From NCBI RefSeq assembly GCF_014650575.1, contig NZ_BMVF01000002.1:310001-374000 (forward strand): DNA of 64,000 nt, written 5' to 3'. The DNA comes from Streptomyces naganishii JCM 4654 (GTDB taxonomy: Bacteria > Actinomycetota > Actinomycetes > Streptomycetales > Streptomycetaceae). The translations under genes were made by a program, and so were the position numbers. Numbering within the stretch: the stretch's first letter is position 1; the number at the start of each line of letters is the position of its first letter. Shown here in pieces: positions 51,475 to 59,620 of the stretch. The notes beneath the pieces are model-generated. The model made no database searches, was not told the origin of the DNA, and saw nothing but the letters and a program-made list of their open reading frames with translations.

Positions 51475-54400
51475 GTCCTCTCCCAGGGGTCATCGTCACC
51501 GTCCGCCGGGCCGGCGTGGTCGTCGTCCTGCGCACGGGGTCCGTAAGGCGGTTCCTCGTCGGGTTCCGGTCCTGTCGCGCCGGTGAAGATCAGTCGGATC
51601 GGCGGTTCCACCTCGCGCAGTGAGGTGGGGCAGGTCATGAGCCGCCACGGGCCGCTGTCCGGCTCCAGCAGCAGCGGGGCGACGTCGCCCTGACGCTTGG
51701 CCGCGCGGTATCCGAGGACGGCGCCGGGCGCCCGGCGCTTCTGCTCCCAGTAGTCGAGGCGGGCGTCGAGCCGGGTCCGCAGCTCGTTGACGACGTGCTC
51801 GTCGGCCAGGACGTCCCGGGCGCGCAGTTCCAGGGAGCGCACGGCATGGCTGACGACCTCGCCGCGGCGGTCCACCCACTGGGCGCCGCGGTTGGGGTTG
51901 TAGTCGGGCTTGAGATTGCGGACGAGGGAGGCGAGGACACCGGTCAGTCCCCGGTCCACGGCGCGGTCGGCGAACGGCGTGACAGACAGGGCCTCGACAT
52001 GCCGGTAGATGCCGGCGTGGAAGGACTCGAAGGTCTCGTAGTGCGAGAGGTCGCGCGGCCGTGCCCAGTTGAGAACGGTGAAGACCAGACCGGGTGCGCG
52101 ACGGCCTACGCGGCTGGTGGCCTGGATGTACTCGGCGGTCGACTTGGGCTGGTTGTTGACGACCATGACGCCGAGCCGCGAGACGTCGACTCCGACGGCG
52201 ATCATGTTGGTGGCCAGCAGGACGTCGATGGGCCGGGGAGATCCCTTGGGCCGGCGGCCGAACGTGAGGTCGAGTTTCGCCAGGATGTCGGGGATGGCTT
52301 CGGAGGCCATGCGGCTGGTCAGCTCCGCGGGCTCTCCGATGCGGCGGGCGGCCAGCCCCCGGCGGTCGGCCCGCAGCAGCCTCGCCGACACGTCGTCCTC
52401 GACGAGCCGCCGCATGCCGCCGAGGTCCCGCAGGCTGTTGAAGTAGCCGACAAGCGTCATGTACGGGTCGGTCAGGTCGCTCGGACCGTAGGTTTCGTAC
52501 AGGTACTGGGCCGCGGCGAGCTGGGCGACGAACACCCGGATCGCCACGGACTTCGTGCGCACACCCTGCGCGCAGATGCCCACGTAGCGTCGGCCGGGAG
52601 TCTCGGCGGTGTCGCGGCGCCGGGCGAAGAACGTGTCGTCGGCGTCGAGTCCGGACGGCGGGAAGACGGCCGTGCGGCGGGCGAAGAGATCGTGGATCTG
52701 CCGGTCCGCGCGCCGCACGGTCGCGGTGGAGGCGATGACCTTCGGCCGCACGCTGCGGCCCGGCTCGGGCTCCCAGGTGGACAGCAGGTCCACGGCTGTC
52801 TCGTAGAGCCCGGTGAGGGAGCCGAGCGGGCCGGAGATGAGGTGCAGCTCGTCCTGGACGATCAGATCCGGTGGGCGCACGCGCTGGGCGTCCACGGTGG
52901 AAGCGGCCTCATGGCCATTGCCCGGTGGATGGCTGGATGACTCCCAGTCGTTGTCGACGGCGGACGGTGTGACGTATCCGTGGCGCGTGCACAGGCGGGA
53001 AACCTGGCCGAACAGGGCCTGCGTCTCGCCCCGCCAGGGAAGTTGGGCGAACTTGTCGACCGTGGCGATGACGAGGCTCGGCGGGCGACGGTAGATCTCC
53101 TCGTCGACGACGAGGATCGGCAGTCCCCGCTCCTCGGGCGGCAGCCCGAAGGCCACGGCCCCGAAGGGACATTCGTAGGCGTCGGGGCAGGTGATGAGTG
53201 TCCGGCGCAGGGTGGGCTCCACGGCGATGTCGCGGCCCGCCTCCATTTTCGCCCCGCACCAGGGGCAGCTGGTGAGCTGGTGCGGTGACCCGGTGCGTCC
53301 GAAGCCGCTGAAGCCCTTGTCCTTCTTGCGTTCCTTGACCCACTCGGCGGCCTGGTCGGTGGTGTTGGGGGTGACGCGGCCACCGACCCACAGTCCGATG
53401 CGGAACGGGTTGTCGCCCCAGCGGGCCGGCTCCTCGCGGCGGATGACCTCGCAGGCGCAGATCAGTGCGGCGGCGCGCTGGAACTGCTGGATGGTGAGCA
53501 GGCGCAGCGTGTACCGCATGATCACAGCCACGCCGTGCTCGGCGTCGAGGCCGCCGAGGTGCGGCTTGCGCCTGCGGATGGCGAGGGTGAACGCGGTCAG
53601 GCCGAGGTAGGCCTCGGTCTTGCCGCCACCGGTGGGGAACCACAGCAGGTCGGCCAGCGCCCCGCGGTCGTCGGCGCGCTCCGGGTGGGCGGGGTCCGCG
53701 AGCGAGGGAAGGTTGAGCAGCAGGAACGCCAGCTGGAAGGGACGCCAGCTGCGGTTCTCCGGCAGGTCGACGGCCCGCACCGCCTCGTCCAGCGTCAGCG
53801 CGGGCGTACGGCGCCGGTCCGCGGCCGCGATGGTGTGCACACGCTGATGCCACATGGCGCGATTGGCGAACCGGAAGGCGTCGAGGGCGTCGGGGTCGTC
53901 CCGCAGCACGTCGATGCCGGCCTGGACGCGGTCGGCCGCCACACCGGCGAGCCGCAGGTTCTCCAGAGCCTCGGCCCGGTAGCCGTCGAGGCCGACAGCC
54001 GGATCGTCGACGGACCGCCGCTGACGCTCGATCCAGGCCCGGTAGCCGTCTACGAGGGGCTGCAGCGCGGCCCGCAGGGGAGCGGCCTCCAGCCGGCTCA
54101 GCTCGCGCATGTCCACTACCAGGTCCCGGAGTTCGGGCAGGTCCTCGTCCCGCGGGTCACGGCGGGGGTCGGGGACGTCGGTGTGCGGGATCTCGTACGA
54201 CGGTGTGGCCGTCGTGGACAGGCGCACGGCGCGCCGGGGGTCGGCCGGGTCGGGCTCGGCGTGCACACCGGCGCCGTGGCCGACGGCGAACTCGGGGTGG
54301 AAGCGGTAGGTCATGGCGAGCGAGCGCCGCTCGTCGTGGTCGTCGCCGGGCAGTTCGACGGCCCGGCGCGGCAGGAACGGGGCGGTGCCGGGGGCGCCGG

Positions 54401-55130
54401 TCACGGCCATTGACGCCTGGAACATCCAGTGGGTGCAACCGGACTTGTTCTCCTGCCCGTTGACCAGGAACAGCGAGACCAGCCAGGAACCCTCGTGCAG
54501 TCGCGCCCGACCGCGCACCACGATGTGGGGGAAGTCCCGTGGGTGCACAGGCTGGGCGGCGAGTCCGCCCTCCGCCAGCTTCACGGTGACGGTGCCCGAA
54601 CAGGGCACCCGGCGCCACACCCGCCGATGGTTCCCCTCGATCTCCGACTCGCCGCGCTCGTAGCGCGCCCAGGCACAGTCGACCTTCAGCTCCTGGGCGT
54701 CGCGCGCCACCCGCAGGGTCAGTCCCAGCGTCGACGGGTGCAGGCTGGGCATGGAGGGCGCGGACGGGTCGGGATCGCCGGCCTCGGGCTCCTGCTCGGG
54801 GACCATGCCCGGCTCCTCGAGCGTTTCGGGCTCGACGACCTTGCCGACGGTCTTCAGGTCGGAGTCGCCCTCCTGGCGCACACCACCGGGTGCCAGCCGC
54901 CCGATGATGTAGTGGTCCAGGGGGTTGCCCTCCGACAATTCCTCCGGCTCGTCCCCGGTGGGTCCCAGGAGATCGCGCACGACCAGCTCGGCGAGCTTGT
55001 CGCGCAGTTGCCGGTGCGTGGGCGCGGACAGCACGGGCGCGGCGGGGTCGGCGGTCGGCTCGGGATCGGAGCCGGAGAGAGGCAGCTGGGTCACGGGCTC
55101 AGAGTAGGCGCGGGCACTGACATCGGACAC
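51471..55130 (-). CDS. drmA: DISARM helicase DrmA
   Basis: 1219 residues from GTG 55130 (GGGAGGT just upstream; GTG 55094 is an alternative). Superfamily 2 helicase motifs: Pro-Thr-Gly-Gly-Gly-Lys-Thr-Glu near 500, Gln-Asp-Glu-Leu-His near 760, Ser-Thr-Ala-Thr near 800, and Gln-Ala-Thr-Ser-Arg-Val-Gly-Arg near 1006. Between the first two lies a zinc-ribbon-like insert (Cys-Pro-Trp-Cys, then Cys-Pro and Cys-Pro). The N-terminal 480 residues contain the conserved Asn-Pro-Leu-Asp-His-Tyr-Ile-Ile-Gly-Arg-Leu-Ala-Pro typical of DrmA. It starts the drmABC operon and is divergent from the DUF4365 pair. In DISARM it is the core helicase of a multi-gene anti-phage system. Confidence 0.92.
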   Translation of the reverse strand: MSDVSARAYSEPVTQLPLSGSDPEPTADPAAPVLSAPTHRQLRDKLAELVVRDLLGPTGDEPEELSEGNPLDHYIIGRLAPGGVRQEGDSDLKTVGKVVEPETLEEPGMVPEQEPEAGDPDPSAPSMPSLHPSTLGLTLRVARDAQELKVDCAWARYERGESEIEGNHRRVWRRVPCSGTVTVKLAEGGLAAQPVHPRDFPHIVVRGRARLHEGSWLVSLFLVNGQENKSGCTHWMFQASMAVTGAPGTAPFLPRRAVELPGDDHDERRSLAMTYRFHPEFAVGHGAGVHAEPDPADPRRAVRLSTTATPSYEIPHTDVPDPRRDPRDEDLPELRDLVVDMRELSRLEAAPLRAALQPLVDGYRAWIERQRRSVDDPAVGLDGYRAEALENLRLAGVAADRVQAGIDVLRDDPDALDAFRFANRAMWHQRVHTIAAADRRRTPALTLDEAVRAVDLPENRSWRPFQLAFLLLNLPSLADPAHPERADDRGALADLLWFPTGGGKTEAYLGLTAFTLAIRRRKPHLGGLDAEHGVAVIMRYTLRLLTIQQFQRAAALICACEVIRREEPARWGDNPFRIGLWVGGRVTPNTTDQAAEWVKERKKDKGFSGFGRTGSPHQLTSCPWCGAKMEAGRDIAVEPTLRRTLITCPDAYECPFGAVAFGLPPEERGLPILVVDEEIYRRPPSLVIATVDKFAQLPWRGETQALFGQVSRLCTRHGYVTPSAVDNDWESSSHPPGNGHEAASTVDAQRVRPPDLIVQDELHLISGPLGSLTGLYETAVDLLSTWEPEPGRSVRPKVIASTATVRRADRQIHDLFARRTAVFPPSGLDADDTFFARRRDTAETPGRRYVGICAQGVRTKSVAIRVFVAQLAAAQYLYETYGPSDLTDPYMTLVGYFNSLRDLGGMRRLVEDDVSARLLRADRRGLAARRIGEPAELTSRMASEAIPDILAKLDLTFGRRPKGSPRPIDVLLATNMIAVGVDVSRLGVMVVNNQPKSTAEYIQATSRVGRRAPGLVFTVLNWARPRDLSHYETFESFHAGIYRHVEALSVTPFADRAVDRGLTGVLASLVRNLKPDYNPNRGAQWVDRRGEVVSHAVRSLELRARDVLADEHVVNELRTRLDARLDYWEQKRRAPGAVLGYRAAKRQGDVAPLLLEPDSGPWRLMTCPTSLREVEPPIRLIFTGATGPEPDEEPPYGPRAQDDDHAGPADGDDDPWERT

Positions 55131-55229
55131 GGACCTCCCGTACCAGAGCCGGTCATCGGGCCGGCGGTCGGTTGTTCTCAGGCTGTTCGACGGACCCTGT
55201 GCGGCTTGATTCCGATCACGGCTGTTGGC

Positions 55230-55246
55230 CGAAGGTGTGACCTTCG
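55230..55246. promoter_or_regulatory. Palindrome in the drmA/DUF4365 divergent promoter
   Basis: CGAAGGT-GTG-ACCTTCG, perfect 7-bp arms with a 3-bp centre, 100 bp upstream of drmA and 86 bp before the DUF4365 start. Its central location suits a shared operator; a small RNA hairpin is the alternative. Confidence 0.5.
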
Positions 55247-55331
55247 TTACCGTGCGTCGCGCGAAGGGTACGCAAGCACATGAAGACGACGCGCGTTGCT
55301 GTGTGTGGTGTTCGGGGGTGAGCGGGGGCAG

Positions 55332-55982
55332 ATGACGGACAGCACGACCGGTGGCATCCCGCACCAGCAGCCGAACGACCTGTTGAAGCGCCTGTTCGCC
55401 CCGAAACCCGCCGCGCCGAGCGGCCCCCCGCCTCCGCCCGCCTGGGTGCGGGGATCGCAGGGTTTCGGGGACAACGGCCATCGTGGCGCCTTCGGCGAGG
55501 AGTTCATCCGCATGCTGGCCACGGCGGCCAACCTCGACGTGACCCGCAAGGAGCGCGACCGGGTCGGTGTCGACTGGCAGTTGGGATATGCGGGACGCCG
55601 GGGAACCCGTAGATATCCGGCCATTGAGGCGCAGGTCAAGTGCACGTCGTCCCCGGACGTCCACGACGACCACATCCGCTACCCGCTCAAGGTGAAGAAC
55701 TACAACCAGCTCGCCGGCAACGACTACGAGATGCCCCGCTTCCTGTTCCTCGTGCTGGCTCCGGCCGACCCCCACGCCTGGTCGCACGCCACAGAGGAGC
55801 GGTTACGCCTGAGCCACGCCGCGTACTGGTTGTGCCTGCACGACCAGAAGCCCCTCGCACGCGACAGCACATCGGGTTCGAGTACGCGCACGGTCCACGT
55901 CCCGCGTGCCAACCTGCTGACCGTCGACTCCTTGCACGACCTGTTCGCCGAGGACTACCGGGAGCTGGTGGGGGTGGCATGA
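55332..55982 (+). CDS. DUF4365-type protein, nuclease-like fold
   Basis: 216 residues from ATG 55332. After a Pro-rich lead (about 25-45), Gly-Ala-Phe-Gly-Glu-Glu-Phe-Ile-Arg-Met-Leu-Ala opens a domain. Within it, Arg-Val-Gly-Val-Asp-Trp near 79-84 and Ile-Glu-Ala-Gln-Val-Lys-Cys-Thr near 98-105 match the Glu/Asp and Gln-x-Lys core of DUF4365. That family has a restriction-endonuclease-like fold. Leu158 is coded by TTA (55803-55805), the only in-frame TTA I noticed in the window, which makes expression bldA-dependent in Streptomyces. It overlaps the downstream gene by 4 bp and diverges from drmA. Nuclease activity is inference. Confidence 0.75.
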   Translation: MTDSTTGGIPHQQPNDLLKRLFAPKPAAPSGPPPPPAWVRGSQGFGDNGHRGAFGEEFIRMLATAANLDVTRKERDRVGVDWQLGYAGRRGTRRYPAIEAQVKCTSSPDVHDDHIRYPLKVKNYNQLAGNDYEMPRFLFLVLAPADPHAWSHATEERLRLSHAAYWLCLHDQKPLARDSTSGSSTRTVHVPRANLLTVDSLHDLFAEDYRELVGVA

Positions 55983-57175
55983 CGGTGATCACCGACGCGG
56001 AGTTCGAGCAGGCCGCGACCCTCGCGCCCGAGGTCGTCCGGCGCTACTTGAGCGGAAAGGGCTGGAACGCGGAGCGGGACCTGTCGGGCGCCGAGCTGTG
56101 GGAGTGGAAGCCGCGCGACGAGCCGGGCCCGCCCTACGAACTGCTGGTGCCGGTGCGGCGGCGCCGTGACTACGCCGGCCGGGTCGCCGACATTCTGGAG
56201 ACGCTGGCCGTGGTGGAGGCGAGGCCCGCCGGCGACATCCTGCGGGAGATGCGGTTGCCGCCGGTGGACTGGCAGTTCCTGCGCCTGGTGCCGCCCGGCC
56301 CGTCGGGTACGGCTCCCCTGCTCGACCTGGTGTCGGCACTGACCGGTCTGAAGGACCTGCACACGGCGGCGGCGTCCTCGGCGCTGGGCCCTCGCGCGGT
56401 ACAGCCCGCGCAGAAACCACAGCCGGTGAAGGACCATGTGGCGTCGGTACGGCTGGACCAGACGCGTGTCGGCAGTTACATCGTCGCCACTCACGTCCCC
56501 TTGCCGGAGGGTCCCTACGGCCGGCTCGACCGGAGCGGCCAGGGATCTCTTTTCGACGAGACCGAGCTGACCCGGCAGCGCAGCCTGGCGGCGCAGCGGT
56601 CCGAACCGTTCGCCCGCCGGGTGTCCCGGGTGCTGTACGCGGGTGTCACCTGCGCGCACGAGGCCGCCGAGCTGACCCTGGCCCAGGACTCCGTGCCGCA
56701 CGTCGAGCACATGTCGGGTGCCGGCCTGTCCGCGAACCTGTGCGAGGCCCTGGTGAGGATCGCGGGTGAGGAGCGCCGTGACTTCTCCCTCTCCTTCGCG
56801 TGGTCGTCCGAGCGGCCGATGGAGCAGCCCTCGCCTCCGGTGGCGATCAGCCGGCGTCACGCGGTGGCGCTGGAGGCTGTGGCGCAGGACCTGCGCGAGC
56901 GGCTGGGCCGCGAGGAGGGCGCGGTCCTGCACGGGGTGGTGAAGAAGCTGCACCGGGATGTGCACCCGCGCGAGGCCACGATCTTCGGTTCCTTCCTCCA
57001 CGACGACTACCGGCGCCAGCGCAGTGTCCGGGTGGAGCTGCGTGCCGAGGACATCGACCGGGCAGCGGATGCGTGGAGGTTCGGGTGGGAGGTGACGGTG
57101 ACCGGAGACCTGGAGCCGCGGGGGACGGGCGTGCGGATGCGGGGGGTGCGGGAGTTCACGGCGCGGCCGGAGTAG
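55979..57175 (+). CDS. Unrecognised 398-residue partner of the DUF4365 protein
   Basis: Starts ATG 55979 in ATGA overlap with the DUF4365 gene. I recognise no domain. Visible features: an alpha/beta N-terminal domain (about 1-110) rich in charged residues; Trp-x-Phe-Leu-Arg-Leu-Val-Pro-Pro-Gly-Pro-Ser-Gly near 100-112; a low-complexity linker (about 130-145); a middle segment with Cys-Ala-His-Glu-Ala-Ala-Glu-Leu near 223-230; and a His-x-Asp-Val-His-Pro-Arg-Glu-Ala-Thr stretch near 322-331 before a beta-rich end. No signal peptide or membrane helix. Codon use is normal for the region. Coupling to DUF4365 and divergence from drmA suggest the pair is a defence-associated unit, but the function is unknown. 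Confidence 0.7.
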   Translation: MTVITDAEFEQAATLAPEVVRRYLSGKGWNAERDLSGAELWEWKPRDEPGPPYELLVPVRRRRDYAGRVADILETLAVVEARPAGDILREMRLPPVDWQFLRLVPPGPSGTAPLLDLVSALTGLKDLHTAAASSALGPRAVQPAQKPQPVKDHVASVRLDQTRVGSYIVATHVPLPEGPYGRLDRSGQGSLFDETELTRQRSLAAQRSEPFARRVSRVLYAGVTCAHEAAELTLAQDSVPHVEHMSGAGLSANLCEALVRIAGEERRDFSLSFAWSSERPMEQPSPPVAISRRHAVALEAVAQDLRERLGREEGAVLHGVVKKLHRDVHPREATIFGSFLHDDYRRQRSVRVELRAEDIDRAADAWRFGWEVTVTGDLEPRGTGVRMRGVREFTARPE

Positions 57176-57239
57176 AGGCCCTGCCCATTTCCTCGAGGAG
57201 GCGCGCAGCAGTCCCGGCGGTGGTCACCGTCTGCCCCGC

Positions 57240-57851
57240 TCAGTGCTGCTCGCCGGTCCTGTCCGCATAGCGAGGCAGACCGGCGGTGGAGATGGTCCAG
57301 TCGGCGATGGTGACGTCCTCGCCGTAGACGAAGTCCTTGCGGGTGGCGTAGCGGGGGCCGTCGGCGGTGATGTGGATGTCGGTGAGGACGGCGCCCTCGC
57401 CTGTGCGTGGGTCGAAGATCGCGTACACAGGGATGCCCATCAGGGGGTAGTCGCGCATCTTGGCGACCCAGTCGTTGTCCGGGTTGGAGCGGGAGACGAT
57501 CTCGATGGCGGCGATGAGAGTACGGGGATCGAAGGAGCCCGGGACATCCATGTCCTCCATGGTGATCACCATGATGTCAGGGCGGCGCATGAGGCCCTGA
57601 GCCTCGTCCTCGACATCCGGTTCGCCCGTGTGAGCCACGATCTCCTCCGGCATCACCCTTTCCAGGCGCCTCCGCAGGTGCACGGTGGTCAGCTCATGAG
57701 GGCCGACAGGCGACATCATGTCGTGGACGATCCCTTCCTGGGTGATCTCGAACTTGCCGGGCAGGGTGTCGTCCGCCGACTGAACGAAATCCAGCATGGC
57801 CTGGTAGCGGTGCGAAGCGCCCTGTCGCGCGTTGTCCGGTGCGATGGTCAT
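57240..57851 (-). CDS. Uma2-family endonuclease-like protein
   Basis: 203 residues from ATG 57851. The Uma2/DUF820 PD-(D/E)xK core is present: Arg-Arg-Pro-Asp-Ile-Met-Val-Ile near 104-111 (Asp), Ala-Ile-Glu-Ile-Val-Ser-Arg-Ser-Asn near 130-138 (Glu, then a Lys a few residues later in Val-Ala-Lys-Met), and Pro-Val-Tyr-Ala-Ile-Phe-Asp. Uma2 proteins are very common singletons in actinomycete and cyanobacterial genomes and their role is largely unknown; the fold predicts DNA cleavage. It is convergent with the DUF4365 partner gene. Confidence 0.82.
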   Translation of the reverse strand: MTIAPDNARQGASHRYQAMLDFVQSADDTLPGKFEITQEGIVHDMMSPVGPHELTTVHLRRRLERVMPEEIVAHTGEPDVEDEAQGLMRRPDIMVITMEDMDVPGSFDPRTLIAAIEIVSRSNPDNDWVAKMRDYPLMGIPVYAIFDPRTGEGAVLTDIHITADGPRYATRKDFVYGEDVTIADWTISTAGLPRYADRTGEQH

Positions 57852-57900
57852 GGCGCTCGCTCCTCGTCTGTGCCCAGGGGCAAGGATCGTCACGTCCATG

Positions 57901-58773
57901 CTAGGCGGCCTCCGGGAAATCGGGTCGGCAGTCGCGGCAGCGGCCCGGGGCGGGGGCCCGGAAGGCGCGGTCGCAGCCGTCGCAGGTCTGGAGGGGGTGG
58001 CGGGGCTCCGGGGCCGGTGAGGCCGGTGGCCGGAACGGCGGTGGGGGCGGTAGCTGGGCGGTCAGGCGGTGGGCGAGGAGGGCGGCCGGGCGGATCAGGG
58101 GCTCGTTCGGCAGGTTCGCGGTCAGGGCGTGGCGTACGGCGGTGGGGGTGACCTCGCGTTCCAGCCAGGCGGCGACACCCGGGGCGAGGTGCTCGGCGTC
58201 GGTGGCGGACAGGAGCAGGCGGGGGTCGTGGCGGCGCAGGCCGGACAGGACGTCGAGGGCTGCCTGGAGGAGGGCAGCGGCGGGGAACGACGGCTGGGGC
58301 ACTGCGGGCAGGCGGCGCTTGCGTGGCGCGGGCTCGTCGGGGGACGTGCGCGCGGTGGCCGACCTGCGGGCGGTCGTCTCCCGGGCGGCGTGGTGGCCGG
58401 GCCGGTTGCAGGAGACCGTACGGGTCACGATCCGGCCGGCGGGGGTGCGTTCGCGGGTGCGGCGCAGGTAGCCGTGCGCTTCCAGCTCCCGCAGGGCGCC
58501 CGCGATCCGGGTGGGGCCCTCGGGGAAGCGGGCGGCGAGGGTCTTGATGTCGACGGCGGTGCCCGGCCGGACGGACTGGATGTAGCAGGCCAGTCCGATG
58601 GCCAGCAGCGACAGTTCGGGGTGCTGGGCCAGGTCGTTGCCGATCACCGTGAAGTTCTCGGTGTGGCGGACGTGGTCGTGGGTGACGCCGGCGGGCCGGT
58701 GCGCGTCGGGGTGGTTTTTGCCCCGGATACGGGACTGGGCAGGCGTGGCCGCGCTAGGGTTTTCGGTGTCCAT
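57901..58773 (-). CDS. Winged-helix protein with C-terminal zinc ribbon
   Basis: 290 residues from ATG 58773. Residues about 35-120 form a helix-turn-helix domain of the streptomycete replication-initiator-like or MarR-like kind: Phe-Thr-Val-Ile-Gly-Asn-Asp-Leu-Ala-Gln, then Ile-Lys-Thr-Leu-Ala-Ala-Arg-Phe-Pro-Glu-Gly, then Arg-Glu-Leu-Glu-Ala-His-Gly-Tyr-Leu-Arg-Arg. The C-terminus has Cys-Asp-Gly-Cys then Cys-Arg-Asp-Cys, a zinc ribbon. A Pro-rich linker sits between. Related genes are widespread in Streptomyces beside the whiJ/abaA-type genes. Probable transcription factor; the target is unknown. Confidence 0.75.
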   Translation of the reverse strand: MDTENPSAATPAQSRIRGKNHPDAHRPAGVTHDHVRHTENFTVIGNDLAQHPELSLLAIGLACYIQSVRPGTAVDIKTLAARFPEGPTRIAGALRELEAHGYLRRTRERTPAGRIVTRTVSCNRPGHHAARETTARRSATARTSPDEPAPRKRRLPAVPQPSFPAAALLQAALDVLSGLRRHDPRLLLSATDAEHLAPGVAAWLEREVTPTAVRHALTANLPNEPLIRPAALLAHRLTAQLPPPPPFRPPASPAPEPRHPLQTCDGCDRAFRAPAPGRCRDCRPDFPEAA

Positions 58774-58920
58774 CGGGAAGGTCCTGCTTCCTCGGTGGTC
58801 AGGCCCTCGCACTGGGATGCCAGTCCCGGCGAGGGCCGTCGCATGTCTGGGATTGTGTGTACTGCTGGCGCTGAGCGTAGGGCAGGCAACGGGTCCAGAA
58901 TCCAGCTCACTTGGGCATAT

Positions 58921-59466
58921 TCACTCGCGGGGGTGAGTCTGCCCGGCGGGAGGGAGGGGTGGGGCTTGGCGGGGTGCTTTCTCCCCAGTGGGTAGTGCAT
59001 AGGGAGCGCAGGTCGGGCCGGGTCGCGGGTGTTCACGTTCCGGTGACTGCGGTGCGGGGAGGTCGAATGCGGCCCAGACCGTCTTGCGGGGCGGCAGGCC
59101 CTGGGTGACGCCCCAGCGGTCGGCGAGGGCGGCCACGAGGGTCATTCCCCGGCCGCTCTCCTCCGTCGGCTCCATGACGTGGAGGCGTGGGCGCCGGTCA
59201 CCCCGTGTGTCCGTGACCTCGATGCGGAGGGTTGCGCCGACCACGTAGAGCAGGAGCTTGAAGTTCCGGCCAGGGACGCGGCCGTGGGTGGCGGCGTTGT
59301 TCGCGAGTTCCGCCACGATCAGCCGGGCCGGGTCCAACGGAAGTTCCCAGGTGCGCAGTTGTTCGGTGGCGAGCAGACGGGCGAGACGGGCGCCCCGAGG
59401 GGTGGGGGACAGCAGGAGGCTGAAGTGGCGGATGGGGCCGCCGGAGCGGGGGAGTTCCTGATTCAC
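58921..59466 (-). CDS. Anti-sigma-like ATP-binding protein (RsbW/SpoIIAB HATPase)
   Basis: 181 residues from GTG 59466. The HATPase_c fold is present: Leu-Ile-Val-Ala-Glu-Leu-Ala-Asn-Asn-Ala-Ala-Thr-His-Gly (N box) near 48-61, Arg-Ile-Glu-Val-Thr-Asp-Thr-Arg-Gly (G1) near 80-88, and Glu-Ser-Gly-Arg-Gly-Met-Thr-Leu-Val (G2) near 102-110. The C-terminal 60 residues are Pro-rich and unlike the family. In Streptomyces such proteins are often encoded beside an XRE-DUF5753 regulator and a DUF397 protein; the divergent layout here fits that trio. Confidence 0.85.
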   Translation of the reverse strand: MNQELPRSGGPIRHFSLLLSPTPRGARLARLLATEQLRTWELPLDPARLIVAELANNAATHGRVPGRNFKLLLYVVGATLRIEVTDTRGDRRPRLHVMEPTEESGRGMTLVAALADRWGVTQGLPPRKTVWAAFDLPAPQSPEREHPRPGPTCAPYALPTGEKAPRQAPPLPPAGQTHPRE

Positions 59467-59620
59467 GTCACTCAGCGTGGCCGGATGCGCTTACTGTGGG
59501 GAGTGACGCTGTGGTCGCGTACGGTGACCGTCCGCTGCTTGTCCGGTGTGTCCGGCCTGTCGGGGCCGTGCGTGTGGGCAGGGCGTCGCTGGCGACAGAG
59601 GGTACGACGGAGGGGCGCGC

